64,000 nt of DNA from assembly GCA_002002485.1 (NCBI GenBank), contig MQVI01000002.1, forward strand, positions 1 to 64,000, given 5' to 3'. Below the pieces are notes generated by a model. That model was not told where the DNA came from. It worked only from the letters and a program-made list of their open reading frames with translations, and did no database searches. This stretch comes from Pasteurellaceae bacterium 15-036681 (GTDB lineage Bacteria; Pseudomonadota; Gammaproteobacteria; Enterobacterales; Pasteurellaceae). Positions 29,120-37,966 of this stretch are shown one piece after another (position 1 is the first letter of the stretch; each line of letters begins with the position of its first letter). A program made the position numbers and the translations under genes.

Positions 29120-30016
29120 TTATTTATCTTTTGGATCAAGGGCATCGCGTAAGCCATCGCCGATAAAGTTAAAGCAGAATAAGGTTAAGCACAGGAAAAA
29201 CGCAGGGAAAATCAGCAACCATGGGGCTGTTTCCATTTGAGCTGCACCATCACTTAATAATGCGCCCCAACTACTCATAGGTTCTTGTGTGCCTAAGCCT
29301 AAGAAACTTAAAAATGATTCAAACAAAATCATTAATGGCACTTCTAAAGAGGCATAAACTGCCACTAAACCGAGAACATTCGGGATAATATGTTTCCAAA
29401 TAATTTGACGGCGTGAAACACCGCATACAATCGCTGCTTCTACGAATTCTTTATTTTTTAAACTGAGCGTTTGCCCACGTACAATACGAGCCAGATTTAG
29501 CCAAGCAATTAAACCGATAGCCACGAAGATTAAGAAAATATTCTGCCCAAAGAGCGTGATTAATAAGATCACAAAGAACATAAATGGGAATGAGTTTAGA
29601 ATCTCAAGAACACGCATCATCACCATATCTGTTTTACCGCCGACATAGCCTGAAATTGCGCCGTAGATCGTACCAACCACAACCGCCATTAATGCACCTG
29701 CAATCCCTACCATTAACGAAATACGTCCGCCGATAGCGATACGCACTAATAAATCTCTCCCTGCTGAGTCGGTACCTAAATAGTGACCTGACTCGAAATC
29801 AGGGGCGGCACTCATCATATTCCAGTCGGTATCTTCATAACTAAATGGCATCATCATTGGTGCAAAAGTGATAAATAGCACAATGATAAATAGAATTATC
29901 AAGCTCACAACCGCCGCTTTATTACGGAAGAAACGGCGACGTGCATCTTGCCATAGACTACGGCCTTGAATCTCTTGTTGAGCTAGTTTTTCGACAAATT
30001 GTTGTTTTTCTGACAT
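29120..30016 (-). CDS. oppC: Oligopeptide ABC transporter permease OppC
   Basis: A 298-residue inner-membrane permease with an N-terminal cytoplasmic segment, a first helix (AAVVSLIILFIIVLFITFAP) and five further helices. It contains the EAA loop (EAAIVCGVSRRQIIWKHIIPN) that contacts the ATPase. The LGTDSAGRDLLVRIAIGGRISL segment is typical of OppC/DppC. The start is set at 30016, where AAGGAG precedes the ATG. The longer frame overlaps the oppB gene. Only ten bases separate it from oppB. Confidence 0.93.
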   Translation of the reverse strand: MSEKQQFVEKLAQQEIQGRSLWQDARRRFFRNKAAVVSLIILFIIVLFITFAPMMMPFSYEDTDWNMMSAAPDFESGHYLGTDSAGRDLLVRIAIGGRISLMVGIAGALMAVVVGTIYGAISGYVGGKTDMVMMRVLEILNSFPFMFFVILLITLFGQNIFLIFVAIGLIAWLNLARIVRGQTLSLKNKEFVEAAIVCGVSRRQIIWKHIIPNVLGLVAVYASLEVPLMILFESFLSFLGLGTQEPMSSWGALLSDGAAQMETAPWLLIFPAFFLCLTLFCFNFIGDGLRDALDPKDK

Positions 30017-30026
30017 CACTAACTCC

Positions 30027-30950
30027 TTATGAATAACGGATTTTCGGATCGATAACCGCATAGAGAATATCGACTACTGCATTAAAGAAAATCGTTAAGA
30101 ATCCAACTAAAATCGTCAAACTGAGTACCAAAGAGTAGTCGCGATTTAACGCACCATTGATAAAGAGCTGCCCAATTCCGGGTAAACCAAACACGCTTTC
30201 AATAACTAGAGAGCCAGTAATAATACCTACAAATGCAGGGCCTAAATAAGTGATGACTGGCAACATTGCAGGTTTTAGCGCGTGTTTAAAGATGATTTTA
30301 TGTAGCGGTAAGCCTTTCGCTTTGGCGGTACGGATAAAATTGGAATGTAATACTTCAATCATTGAACCACGTGTAATACGCGCAATACTTGCCACATAGC
30401 TGATAGTTAGCGACAGCACTGGCAACACCATATAGTAAAGTTGCCCGCCGTTCCAACCGCCTGCAGGTAACCATTTAAGATGAATGGCAAAGAATAAAAC
30501 GAGTAGGGGAGCAAAGACGAAGCTTGGCATAATTACCCCTGTCATTGCAAAGGACATCAATATATAGTCCCACTTACTATTTTGATGAAGAGCTGCAACA
30601 GTACCAGCGCTAATACCTAAAATGACCGCACAAATAAATGCACTTACCCCTAATTTCACTGAAACAGGGAATGCTGATGCGATTAAGCTATTAACTGTTT
30701 GATCTTTATATTTAAAAGATGGACCAAAATCCCCTTGAGATAAGTCGGTTAGGTATTTGAAATACTGCTCGTGGAGTGGTTTATCTAAATGATATTTTGC
30801 TTCAATATTTGCCATGACTTCGGGTGGATAAGCCTTTTCAGAGGTGAAAGGGCTACCAGGGGCAAGACGCATTAAAAAGAATGAAATAGTGATAAGAACA
30901 AAGAGCGTTGGAATTGCTTCAAAAATTCTTTTTATTATAAATTTCAACAT
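30027..30950 (-). CDS. oppB: Oligopeptide ABC transporter permease OppB
   Basis: A 307-residue permease with six membrane segments, exactly the E. coli OppB length. The N-terminus (IIKRIFEAIPTLFVLITISFFLMRLAPGSPF) and the EAA loop (TAKAKGLPLHKIIFKHALKPAMLPV) are typical. FVGIITGSLVIESVFGLPGIGQLFINGA follows. It pairs with OppC in the membrane. It follows oppA after a 127-bp gap carrying a palindromic repeat and a likely attenuating hairpin. Confidence 0.94.
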   Translation of the reverse strand: MLKFIIKRIFEAIPTLFVLITISFFLMRLAPGSPFTSEKAYPPEVMANIEAKYHLDKPLHEQYFKYLTDLSQGDFGPSFKYKDQTVNSLIASAFPVSVKLGVSAFICAVILGISAGTVAALHQNSKWDYILMSFAMTGVIMPSFVFAPLLVLFFAIHLKWLPAGGWNGGQLYYMVLPVLSLTISYVASIARITRGSMIEVLHSNFIRTAKAKGLPLHKIIFKHALKPAMLPVITYLGPAFVGIITGSLVIESVFGLPGIGQLFINGALNRDYSLVLSLTILVGFLTIFFNAVVDILYAVIDPKIRYS

Positions 30951-30995
30951 AATTAGCTATCCACGGAAAATAAAAATTGTCTGTTAATATAAAAT

Positions 30996-31045
30996 TGTAG
31001 GGACGCTGTGCCCGCATCCGCGGACACGCACAACGTGTCCCTACA
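30996..31045. repeat. REP-like palindrome between oppA and oppB
   Basis: TGTAGGGAC and GTCCCTACA form the outer arms of a GC-richer palindrome, with smaller inner repeats (GCTGTGCCCG, CGGACACGC). The GC content is above that of its surroundings. Such palindromes are commonly dispersed in bacterial genomes. It lies inside the opp transcript. Confidence 0.6.
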
Positions 31046-31054
31046 TGAATAAAT

Positions 31055-31070
31055 GGGCGAATTACCGCCC
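31055..31070 (-). terminator. Attenuating hairpin after oppA
   Basis: GGGCG...CGCCC forms a short GC-rich stem eight bases after the oppA stop, followed on the minus strand by ATTTATT. A leaky terminator here would give more binding protein than permease, the usual pattern for such operons. Confidence 0.5.
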
Positions 31071-31077
31071 TGCGATT

Positions 31078-32715
31078 TTATTGTTTGATAAGGTATAAGT
31101 TTCTTAATAACACATGATCTTGTGGATCTTTACCATCATAGCCTTTCACGTAAGGTTTTACTAAACGCGTATTTACATAGCTGTAAACAGGAATGATAGG
31201 CGCATCTTCTGCTAAGATTGCTTCTGCTTTCGCATAGGCTGCCGCACGACCATCAGCATCTGTTGCTTTATAAGATTCCTCAACAGCTGCATCATAAGCT
31301 TTGCTCTTATAGAATGCGGTATTATTACTTGAATTAGATAAGAAGTAGTTGATAAAGGTTGTTGCTTGGTTATAGTCAGCAGCCCAACCTGCACGAGCCA
31401 CTTCAGATTTACCTTGACGACGTGTGTCAATGTAAGTTTTCCACTCTTGGTTTTCTAATTTAACATCAACTAAACCTTTAGTATTTGTCTTCCAGATAGA
31501 CGCTGCTGCGACAGCTACTTTTTTATGGTTTTCATTGGTGTTATATAAAATTGTGAATTTAAGTGGATTAGACTTACTAAAGCCAGCTTCTTCTAACAAT
31601 TTAATTGCTTGCTCATTACGTTGTGCCATTGGCTCTTTTGAATAAGCAGGTTGTTCGATTTTATGACCTTCACCGATATATGGTGGTGTAAATACATAAG
31701 TTGGAGTTTGACCTTGATTTAATACTTTATCAGTAATGATGCTACGATCTAATGCTAGGTTAAGCGCTTTACGTACACGAATATCGGTAAATGGTGCTTT
31801 TTGGTTATTGATTTCATAGATATAAGTAGAAAGATTTCTGACGACAAATACTTCATTTGGAATTTCTACTTTTAATTTTTGGAAAAGTTCTGGTGGTAAG
31901 CCCGTATTAGTGATTTCGATTTCACCAGCTCGATAGCGTTGAGCATCAGTCACAGGACTTTGAATAGCAAGGAAGGTAGCTTTGTTGATAACGGTTTCTT
32001 TATCATTCCAGTAAGATGGGTTACGTTCAAATACGATTTTTTCGTTAATCACGTGTTCAGTAAATTTGTAAGCACCATTTCCCACAAAATTCTCTTTTTT
32101 CACCCATGAATCACCGTATTTTTCTACTACAGATTTTGGTACTGGTAACATTGATTGGTGAGTTGTCATTTCTGGTAAATAAGGTACTGGTTCAGACAGA
32201 GTAATTTGGAAAGTATGATCATCAACCGCTTTAATTCCTAATTCTTCTGGTTTTTTCTTGCCGTCAATCACATCTTGAGCATTTTCAACTTTAAGGTAAT
32301 CTAAATAGCTTGCATAAGGAGATGCCGTATTTGGATTTGCTAGGCGTTGCCAAGAGTAAACAAAATCGTGCGCAGTGACAGGCTCACCGTTGCTCCATTT
32401 AGCGTTAGGACGAATTTTAAATGTCCATTGTTTGAAATCAGACGTGCTTTCCCAAGATTCTGCCATACCTGGTAGTTGATTGCCGTCCTTATCTGCTGTA
32501 ATTAAACCTTCTAATAGTTGATACGCAATTTGTGATTCCGGTACGCCTTCTGTTTTATGAGGATCAAAGCTTTGCGGTTCTGCACCGTTATTGATGATGA
32601 TTTCTTGTTTGTCCGCTAGCACAGTGCCTTCAGGTACTTTAGCAGCAAAAGCTGAGACAGATAAACCAAGAGCGATTGCACTGGCTAGCAGTGAACGAGT
32701 GAAGCTAATTTGCAT
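31078..32715 (-). CDS. oppA: Periplasmic oligopeptide-binding protein OppA
   Basis: A 545-residue periplasmic protein that binds short peptides and delivers them to OppBC. The N-terminus is a cleavable signal peptide (charged start, then LLASAIALGLSVSAFAA), with no lipobox. Family landmarks include LADKQEIIINNGAEPQSFDPHKTEG, FKIRPNAKWSNGEPVTAHDFVYSWQRL and GWAADYNQATTFINYF. The ATG follows AGGAGAAATCT. First gene of oppABC-ATPase, followed by a likely attenuator and then oppB. Confidence 0.95.
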   Translation of the reverse strand: MQISFTRSLLASAIALGLSVSAFAAKVPEGTVLADKQEIIINNGAEPQSFDPHKTEGVPESQIAYQLLEGLITADKDGNQLPGMAESWESTSDFKQWTFKIRPNAKWSNGEPVTAHDFVYSWQRLANPNTASPYASYLDYLKVENAQDVIDGKKKPEELGIKAVDDHTFQITLSEPVPYLPEMTTHQSMLPVPKSVVEKYGDSWVKKENFVGNGAYKFTEHVINEKIVFERNPSYWNDKETVINKATFLAIQSPVTDAQRYRAGEIEITNTGLPPELFQKLKVEIPNEVFVVRNLSTYIYEINNQKAPFTDIRVRKALNLALDRSIITDKVLNQGQTPTYVFTPPYIGEGHKIEQPAYSKEPMAQRNEQAIKLLEEAGFSKSNPLKFTILYNTNENHKKVAVAAASIWKTNTKGLVDVKLENQEWKTYIDTRRQGKSEVARAGWAADYNQATTFINYFLSNSSNNTAFYKSKAYDAAVEESYKATDADGRAAAYAKAEAILAEDAPIIPVYSYVNTRLVKPYVKGYDGKDPQDHVLLRNLYLIKQ

Positions 32716-32955
32716 AGATTTCTCCTATGGTTGTGATTATTTTTGTAATTTTGACGTTTTAGCGGAAAACAAGTAATTTGTAAAGAGTTTTGTCAATTTA
32801 ATTGGTGATTAAATGTTTAAATTGATTGCTTATCGAGTATTTATTGAGTTAAATATAGAGTGGAAGAGAAAATAGCGGTTTATTTTTAATGAAAATTTAC
32901 AAAACTCACTCCCTTTAATCGTTTCAGGGAGTGAAACTTTATCTTTGAGTTATTA

Positions 32956-33957
32956 TTAGGCTTTGGTGAAGCCAAAATGGGTATAGGTACGAGAGGTCGC
33001 GATACGTCCACGAGGAGTACGCTGTAAGAAACCTTGCTGAATTAAATAAGGTTCAAGGACATCTTCAATGGTATCACGTTCTTCACCGATTGCAGCTGCA
33101 AGGTTATCTAACCCAACAGGGCCACCATCAAAACGCTCAATGACGGCGGAAAGGAGTTTTCTATCCATAAAATCAAACCCTTCTGCATCGACATCTAACA
33201 TTTCTAATGCTTGTTTAGCGATGGCTGATGAAATTACCCCATTATTGCGTACATCAGCAAAATCACGTACACGACGTAATAAACGGTTAGCAATACGAGG
33301 AGTACCGCGTGAACGACGCGCGATTTCATAGGCGCCATCTTCTGATAAATTGAGATTTAAACAGCTTGCGCTACGGCTTACAATCGAGGTTAAGTCTTCA
33401 ACAGAGTAGAACTCTAAGCGTTGAACAATCCCGAAACGATCACGCAATGGCGAAGTTAAAGAACCTGCACGAGTGGTTGCGCCTACAAGAGTAAATGGCG
33501 GAAGATCGAGCTTAATTGAACGAGCTGCAGGGCCCTCACCGATCATAATATCTAACTGATAATCTTCCATTGCTGGATAAAGCACTTCTTCAATCGCTGG
33601 GGAAAGGCGGTGAATTTCATCAATAAACAGCACATCATAAGGCTCTAGGTTGGTTAGCATTGCGGCTAAGTCGCCTGCTTTTTCTAACACTGGACCTGAT
33701 GTAGTGCGGATATTTACCCCCATTTCATTTGCCACAATATTGGCAAGGGTTGTTTTACCTAAACCAGGGGGGCCGAAGATCAAGAGATGATCTAGGGCAT
33801 CATTACGTAATTTTGCGGCTTTGATAAAGATCTCCATTTGCTCACGCACCGAAGGCTGACCAACATAGTCGGTAAGCATTTTGGGGCGAATAGCACGATC
33901 TATCGCTTCTTCATCACGTTTGGGGCTTGCGCTAATTATTCTGTCTGCTTCAATCAT
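32956..33957 (-). CDS. ruvB: Holliday junction branch-migration ATPase RuvB
   Basis: A 333-residue AAA+ motor that drives Holliday-junction migration with RuvA. Walker A is [11 protein letters not shown], Walker [10 protein letters not shown], then [18 protein letters not shown] (sensor and arginine finger region) and the winged-helix end [13 protein letters not shown]. The family start is MIEADRII at 33957. The frame stays open 25 codons farther upstream (to a GTG at 34032), through translated heptamer repeats; this extension is unlike RuvB. No Shine-Dalgarno precedes 33957 because the heptamer array ends seven bases before it. Confidence 0.96.
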   Translation of the reverse strand: MIEADRIISASPKRDEEAIDRAIRPKMLTDYVGQPSVREQMEIFIKAAKLRNDALDHLLIFGPPGLGKTTLANIVANEMGVNIRTTSGPVLEKAGDLAAMLTNLEPYDVLFIDEIHRLSPAIEEVLYPAMEDYQLDIMIGEGPAARSIKLDLPPFTLVGATTRAGSLTSPLRDRFGIVQRLEFYSVEDLTSIVSRSASCLNLNLSEDGAYEIARRSRGTPRIANRLLRRVRDFADVRNNGVISSAIAKQALEMLDVDAEGFDFMDRKLLSAVIERFDGGPVGLDNLAAAIGEERDTIEDVLEPYLIQQGFLQRTPRGRIATSRTYTHFGFTKA

Positions 33958-33964
33958 ATTTTTC

Positions 33965-34083
33965 AGTGGAAAGTGGAAAGTGGAAAGTGGAAAGTGGAAA
34001 GCAGAAAGCATTCTCCACTGTACGTTATCCACTGTCCACTTTATATTATCCGTTATCCGTTATCCGTTATCCGTTATCCGTTA
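33965..34083 (-). repeat. Heptamer inverted array between ruvA and ruvB
   Basis: Read on the minus strand from the ruvA stop, five perfect TAACGGA units (plus-strand TTATCCG, 34046-34080) come first. About 46 bases of degenerate units in the same 7-base phase follow (GTGGACA, GTGGAGA and similar), and then five TTCCACT units (plus-strand AGTGGAA, 33965-33999). The left units fit ANARYGG and the right units are the reverse complement of that consensus, so the array is an inverted repeat made of heptads. It starts at the base after the ruvA stop and ends seven bases before the ruvB ATG. Compare 47313-47754. Confidence 0.93.
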
Positions 34084-34689
34084 TTATAGTGAGTTTTTTA
34101 ATGCTTCACGAATTAACTGTTCACTTGTGCTACCTGCTTTGTTTACTTTCTTAATCATTTTCTCAGCATCAGCAGGTTTGTAACCTAACGCAATTAATGC
34201 ATCACGAGCTTCATCAGAAGGATCTATGTTATCGCTTGCCACAATTTGGTCGTGAGATTGTTCCACAAAGAAATCGCCTTGTGCCATACCTTTGAATTTA
34301 CCTTTTAATTCAACCAGTAAACGTTCAGCGGTTTTTCTACCAATTCCGGGGATTTTGGTCAGTTTAGCTAACTCTTCCTGCTCAACCGCGGTGGCAAATT
34401 GAGATACCGACATTGCCGATAAAATCGCAAGAGCAAGTTTAGGGCCTACGCCATTAGTTTTGATTAATTCACGAAATAGAGTACGATCTTGTTTTTGAGC
34501 AAAGCCAAAGAGTAGATGCGCATCTTCACGCACTACAAGATGAGTGAAAACAGTCGCTTCTTCATTTACCGCAGGTAAATTGTAGAAGCTCGTCATTGGG
34601 AGTAATAGTTCATAACCTACTCCTTGTACATCAAGTACCATCTCAGGTGGAGATTTTTCGATAATTTTGCCGTGAAGTCGTCCGATCAT
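34084..34689 (-). CDS. ruvA: Holliday junction DNA-binding protein RuvA
   Basis: A 201-residue protein that binds the four-way junction as a tetramer and loads RuvB. It has the OB-fold N-terminus ([28 protein letters not shown]), two helix-hairpin-helix motifs ([14 protein letters not shown] and [17 protein letters not shown]) and the C-terminal RuvB-binding domain ([20 protein letters not shown]). Its TAA stop is followed at once by a heptamer array, then ruvB. ruvC, often adjacent in this family, is not upstream here. Confidence 0.97.
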   Translation of the reverse strand: MIGRLHGKIIEKSPPEMVLDVQGVGYELLLPMTSFYNLPAVNEEATVFTHLVVREDAHLLFGFAQKQDRTLFRELIKTNGVGPKLALAILSAMSVSQFATAVEQEELAKLTKIPGIGRKTAERLLVELKGKFKGMAQGDFFVEQSHDQIVASDNIDPSDEARDALIALGYKPADAEKMIKKVNKAGSTSEQLIREALKNSL

Positions 34690-34815
34690 AGTTTTAAGCG
34701 TATTTTAAAATCAAAGTGCTAATGATAGCTGAAAACTGTATAAAAGAACAGAATAATAAGAGAGAATATTTGTGGTTTTTTATGAGAAGATGTAATTAAC
34801 AAATATAAATTATAT

Positions 34816-34874
34816 GGTACGTGTAAACGCACCAATAAACAATATGTTATAAAAATGGTGCGTTTACACGCACC
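34816..34874. repeat. Second locus of the GGTGCG palindrome
   Basis: A perfect GGTGCGTTTACACGCACC at 34857-34874 is preceded at 34816-34833 by a diverged copy, GGTACGTGTAAACGCACC. This repeats the paired layout at 8323-8372. It lies between ruvA and the pot terminator. Confidence 0.75.
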
Positions 34875-34886
34875 CTACACTGATAC

Positions 34887-34916
34887 TAAAAACCCCCACA
34901 CATTTGTGTGGGGGTT
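34887..34916 (-). terminator. Terminator of the potABC operon
   Basis: AACCCCCACA/TGTGGGGGTT form a ten-base stem with a CATTTG loop. On the minus strand a T-run (TTTTTAG) follows. It lies 14 bases after the potC stop, which closes the operon there with no potD. Confidence 0.88.
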
Positions 34917-34929
34917 TAACTTTCTAAAT

Positions 34930-35697
34930 TTAATCTTTCTTACGTAACACTAACTGACTTAAAATCACTAATGCTAACGAGAAGATAATCATAATTGTTG
35001 CTAACGCATTCACTTCTGGGGTTACGCCAGTTTTCACAAGAGAGAAGATTTTCAGTGGTAATACTTCGTAGCTTACGCCTGTTACGAAAGATGAAACCAC
35101 AACGTCATCTAATGAAATAGTGAAGCTTAATAACCAACCTGAAATAATCGCAGGTAACAATAATGGTAATAAAATTTTACGTAAAATCGTTAATTCACTT
35201 GCACCTAAATCTTTCGCTGCTTCTAACATTTTTGAGTCGAAGTCATTTAAACGAGAAGATACAGTTACCACCACATAAGGTAAACAGAATGTGATGTGGG
35301 CTAATAATAGCGACCAGAAACCAAGTGATACTCCCACTAACATAAATAATGCAAGTAGAGATACTGCCATTACGATATCTGGAGACATCATAACGATAAA
35401 TAACATACCACCTACAAACTTTTTACCACTGAAACGGTAACGATATAATGCAATTGAGGTCAATGCACCGATAATAGTTGCCATTGTCGCTGCAAAGAAT
35501 GCAATCGTTACTGAGTGTATAGCCGCTTGAATTAAAGTATCATTATTAAACAAGCGTTCATACCAGTTCCAGCTAAAGCCTTTCCACGCTAAGCCATAAC
35601 GGTCTTCGTTGAATGAGTTAACTACTAAAATGATGATTGGAATGTACAGATACGCGTACACTACAAACATAAATAAGCTTTTAAGTCCGCGTTTCAT
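34930..35697 (-). CDS. potC: Spermidine/putrescine ABC permease PotC
   Basis: A 255-residue inner-membrane permease with six helices, part of the PotABCD polyamine importer. It begins FMFVVYAYLYIPIIILVVNSFNEDRYG, and the EAA loop is [25 protein letters not shown]. Residues VVNSFNEDRYGLAWKGFSWNWY are typical of PotC. It overlaps the potB stop by one base. The operon stops here at a strong hairpin, so the binding protein PotD must be encoded elsewhere. Confidence 0.93.
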   Translation of the reverse strand: MKRGLKSLFMFVVYAYLYIPIIILVVNSFNEDRYGLAWKGFSWNWYERLFNNDTLIQAAIHSVTIAFFAATMATIIGALTSIALYRYRFSGKKFVGGMLFIVMMSPDIVMAVSLLALFMLVGVSLGFWSLLLAHITFCLPYVVVTVSSRLNDFDSKMLEAAKDLGASELTILRKILLPLLLPAIISGWLLSFTISLDDVVVSSFVTGVSYEVLPLKIFSLVKTGVTPEVNALATIMIIFSLALVILSQLVLRKKD

Positions 35698-36557
35698 TAT
35701 TCTAATTCCACCTTCTTATTCATCAGTTTATTCGCACGATAGTAAACATATAACATTAATGCCATCAATAAGGTTAATGCAATACTGATTGCAGAGCCGA
35801 ATGGCCAGTTACGTGTTACTAAGAATTCACTCTTAATGATGTTACCCACAAGCAATACTTTTGCACCACCTAAAAGGTCTGCAACATAGAACATACCCAT
35901 TGCCGGTAGTAATACCAGTAAACAACCTGCCACAATACCAGGCATTGTGAGTGGAATAATAATCTTCACGAAACGTTGGAAGGCATTTGCACCTAAGTCT
36001 TTTGCTGCTTCTAATAAACGACCATCAATTTTTTCAATAGACGAGTAGAGTGGCAAAATCATAAATGGTAATAGGATATAAACTAAACCGATCACTACCG
36101 CAATTTCTGTATTTAGAATGCGAATCGGAGTATCAATAATACCTAACCACATTAATGATTCGTTTAATACGCCTTTTACGCCTAAGAAAATCTTCATCCC
36201 ATAGATACGAATCAACGAGTTAGTCCAAAATGGTAATACCACAAGGAATAACAGAAATGGACGATATTTCACCGGTAATTTTGCAATCATAAACGCAAAT
36301 GGATAACCGATTAGTAAACAAATCGCTGTTGCAATACCTGCCATATACAACGAGTTCCACAATACTTGAGAATAAAGTGGATCGATTAAGCGTTGGTAGC
36401 TCTCTAGTGAGAACGTAAACTCAATTAAGTCACTACTATCTTTGGTCATAAAACTGGTTGCGAAAACCAGTAAGTTTGGCACTAAAACAAAGAAAATAAG
36501 CCAACCGAAGATAATTGCAACCGTAACAGTTTGGAATTTGTTATTAGCAATCTTCAT
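35697..36557 (-). CDS. potB: Spermidine/putrescine ABC permease PotB
   Basis: A 286-residue permease partner of PotC, with six helices and an EAA loop ([26 protein letters not shown]). The frame could open at a TTG at 36569, but the GGGAGG site is much better placed for the ATG at 36557 (MKIANNKFQ), and that gives nearly the E. coli length. The start overlaps the potA stop by 14 bases, a sign of translational coupling in potABC. Confidence 0.93.
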   Translation of the reverse strand: MKIANNKFQTVTVAIIFGWLIFFVLVPNLLVFATSFMTKDSSDLIEFTFSLESYQRLIDPLYSQVLWNSLYMAGIATAICLLIGYPFAFMIAKLPVKYRPFLLFLVVLPFWTNSLIRIYGMKIFLGVKGVLNESLMWLGIIDTPIRILNTEIAVVIGLVYILLPFMILPLYSSIEKIDGRLLEAAKDLGANAFQRFVKIIIPLTMPGIVAGCLLVLLPAMGMFYVADLLGGAKVLLVGNIIKSEFLVTRNWPFGSAISIALTLLMALMLYVYYRANKLMNKKVELE

Positions 36558-37656
36558 CGTTGAGTACAACCTCCCAACCTTCGTGCCATGTTAATGCTAC
36601 TTTTTGACCTACAGAGTGATCCATATGAGGATCATCTTCATTGAAGAATTCGCTTACTAACACACTCATATTGTTGTGATCTAATACCACTTTAGATTCT
36701 AACGTCATACCTTTATAGGTACGGTCGCTGATATGACCGATAACCGCTTTCGCTGTTTCGTTTTCATCTAACTCTTCAATTACAATATCTTCAGGGCGAA
36801 GTAGCACTTTTAGTTTTTGGTTTGGTTGAACATCTAGGTCGGTATAAATAGCACATTTGCGACCTTCTACGTTTGCTTTAACGGTACGTTCATCTAAACG
36901 CTCGATTACCGTTGCATCAAATACGTTGATTTCACCGATAAAGCGCGCTACGAATAAGTTACGTGGTTCTTCATAGATTTCACGTGGTGTACCGTCTTGA
37001 GCAACCTTACCACCATTCATAACAACGATACGATCTGACATGGTTAATGCTTCTTCTTGATCGTGAGTTACGAAGATAAAAGTAATACCTAACTGGCGTT
37101 GTAATGCTTTTAACTCGCTCTGCATCTCTTTACGTAATTTGTAGTCAAGTGCAGATAATGATTCGTCTAATAATAATACTTTTGGTTTATTGACTACAGC
37201 GCGTGCAATTGCAATACGTTGTTGCTGACCACCAGAAAGTTGTGATGGTTTTTGTTGTGCACGATCTTCTAAACGAACCATACGTAATGCTTCCATTACG
37301 CGAGGTTTAATTTCATCGTTTGGCACTTTTTGCATTCTTAAGCCAAATGCCACATTTTCGAAAATCGTCATGTGTGGGAAAAGCGCATAGCTTTGGAAAA
37401 CTGTGTTAACAGGACGTTGCTCAGCAGGCACATCAGATACATCTTGACCATCAAGAATAATCGAACCGTCGGTTAAATCTTCAAAGCCAGCAATTAAGCG
37501 TAATGCAGTTGTTTTACCACAGCCTGAAGGACCTAAAATTGTTAAAAATTCACCGTCGTTAATCGTTAAATTTAAATCTTTAAGAATCGTTTTATCACCA
37601 TAACTTTTAGTGACATTGCGAAGTTCGATGATTGGTTTTTGATCTAACTTTTCCAT
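36544..37656 (-). CDS. potA: Spermidine/putrescine ABC ATPase PotA
   Basis: A 370-residue ATPase of the polyamine importer. It has Walker [15 protein letters not shown]-loop [10 protein letters not shown], signature [14 protein letters not shown] and Walker [13 protein letters not shown], followed by a C-terminal TOBE-type regulatory domain ([10 protein letters not shown]). Walker B has Ser in place of the usual Pro (DESLSALD rather than DEPLSALD), as in E. coli PotA. The ATG immediately follows the stop of a short membrane-protein-like frame (TAGATG). Confidence 0.94.
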   Translation of the reverse strand: MEKLDQKPIIELRNVTKSYGDKTILKDLNLTINDGEFLTILGPSGCGKTTALRLIAGFEDLTDGSIILDGQDVSDVPAEQRPVNTVFQSYALFPHMTIFENVAFGLRMQKVPNDEIKPRVMEALRMVRLEDRAQQKPSQLSGGQQQRIAIARAVVNKPKVLLLDESLSALDYKLRKEMQSELKALQRQLGITFIFVTHDQEEALTMSDRIVVMNGGKVAQDGTPREIYEEPRNLFVARFIGEINVFDATVIERLDERTVKANVEGRKCAIYTDLDVQPNQKLKVLLRPEDIVIEELDENETAKAVIGHISDRTYKGMTLESKVVLDHNNMSVLVSEFFNEDDPHMDHSVGQKVALTWHEGWEVVLNDEDC

Positions 37657-37950
37657 CTACTTTTGTTTTCCCCCTAGGGTGTTGAGAAAATGCAAAATTT
37701 CTGAATAAAAATTCAGCTCGAAATCTGCGTAAGGAACACGCATTAAAATAGTTCCTAATGATATAGCTATTGCTAGGAGAATGAAAGAAAAAATTGTCTT
37801 TTTGAGAAATTTAGTTGAATGAAATATGGTGGATAATTTATTTGTAGATAGTATAACGAGCTTTACTTGACATTCTTGATGAAGTGCATCGTAGTTCTTT
37901 TTAATAAGGGTTAATTTATTGAAAAAGAAACGTACGAGCCCTTCACACAA
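37657..37950 (-). CDS. Possible small membrane protein upstream of potA
   Basis: An open frame of 97 codons fills the gap between afuC and potA. It has one clear hydrophobic segment (IFSFILLAIAISLGTILM) and its TAG stop abuts the potA ATG. The only long start is TTG, with a weak ribosome site, and I do not recognise a family. It could be a real coupled leader gene of the pot operon or a decayed gene; a shorter start is possible. Confidence 0.35.
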   Translation of the reverse strand: MCEGLVRFFFNKLTLIKKNYDALHQECQVKLVILSTNKLSTIFHSTKFLKKTIFSFILLAIAISLGTILMRVPYADFELNFYSEILHFLNTLGGKQK

Positions 37951-37966
37951 TTATAGTTAACTTAAT

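Noticed and set aside
33958-34032. Longer RuvB start at GTG 34032
   Set aside because: The extra 25 residues are translated heptamers and match no RuvB N-terminus; MIEADRII at 33957 is the family start. The longer frame is discussed only as a property of the element.
33965-34080. Heptamer tracts as a CRISPR array
   Set aside because: Units are 7 bp and directly abutting, with no unique spacers and no cas genes. They are short tandem repeats.
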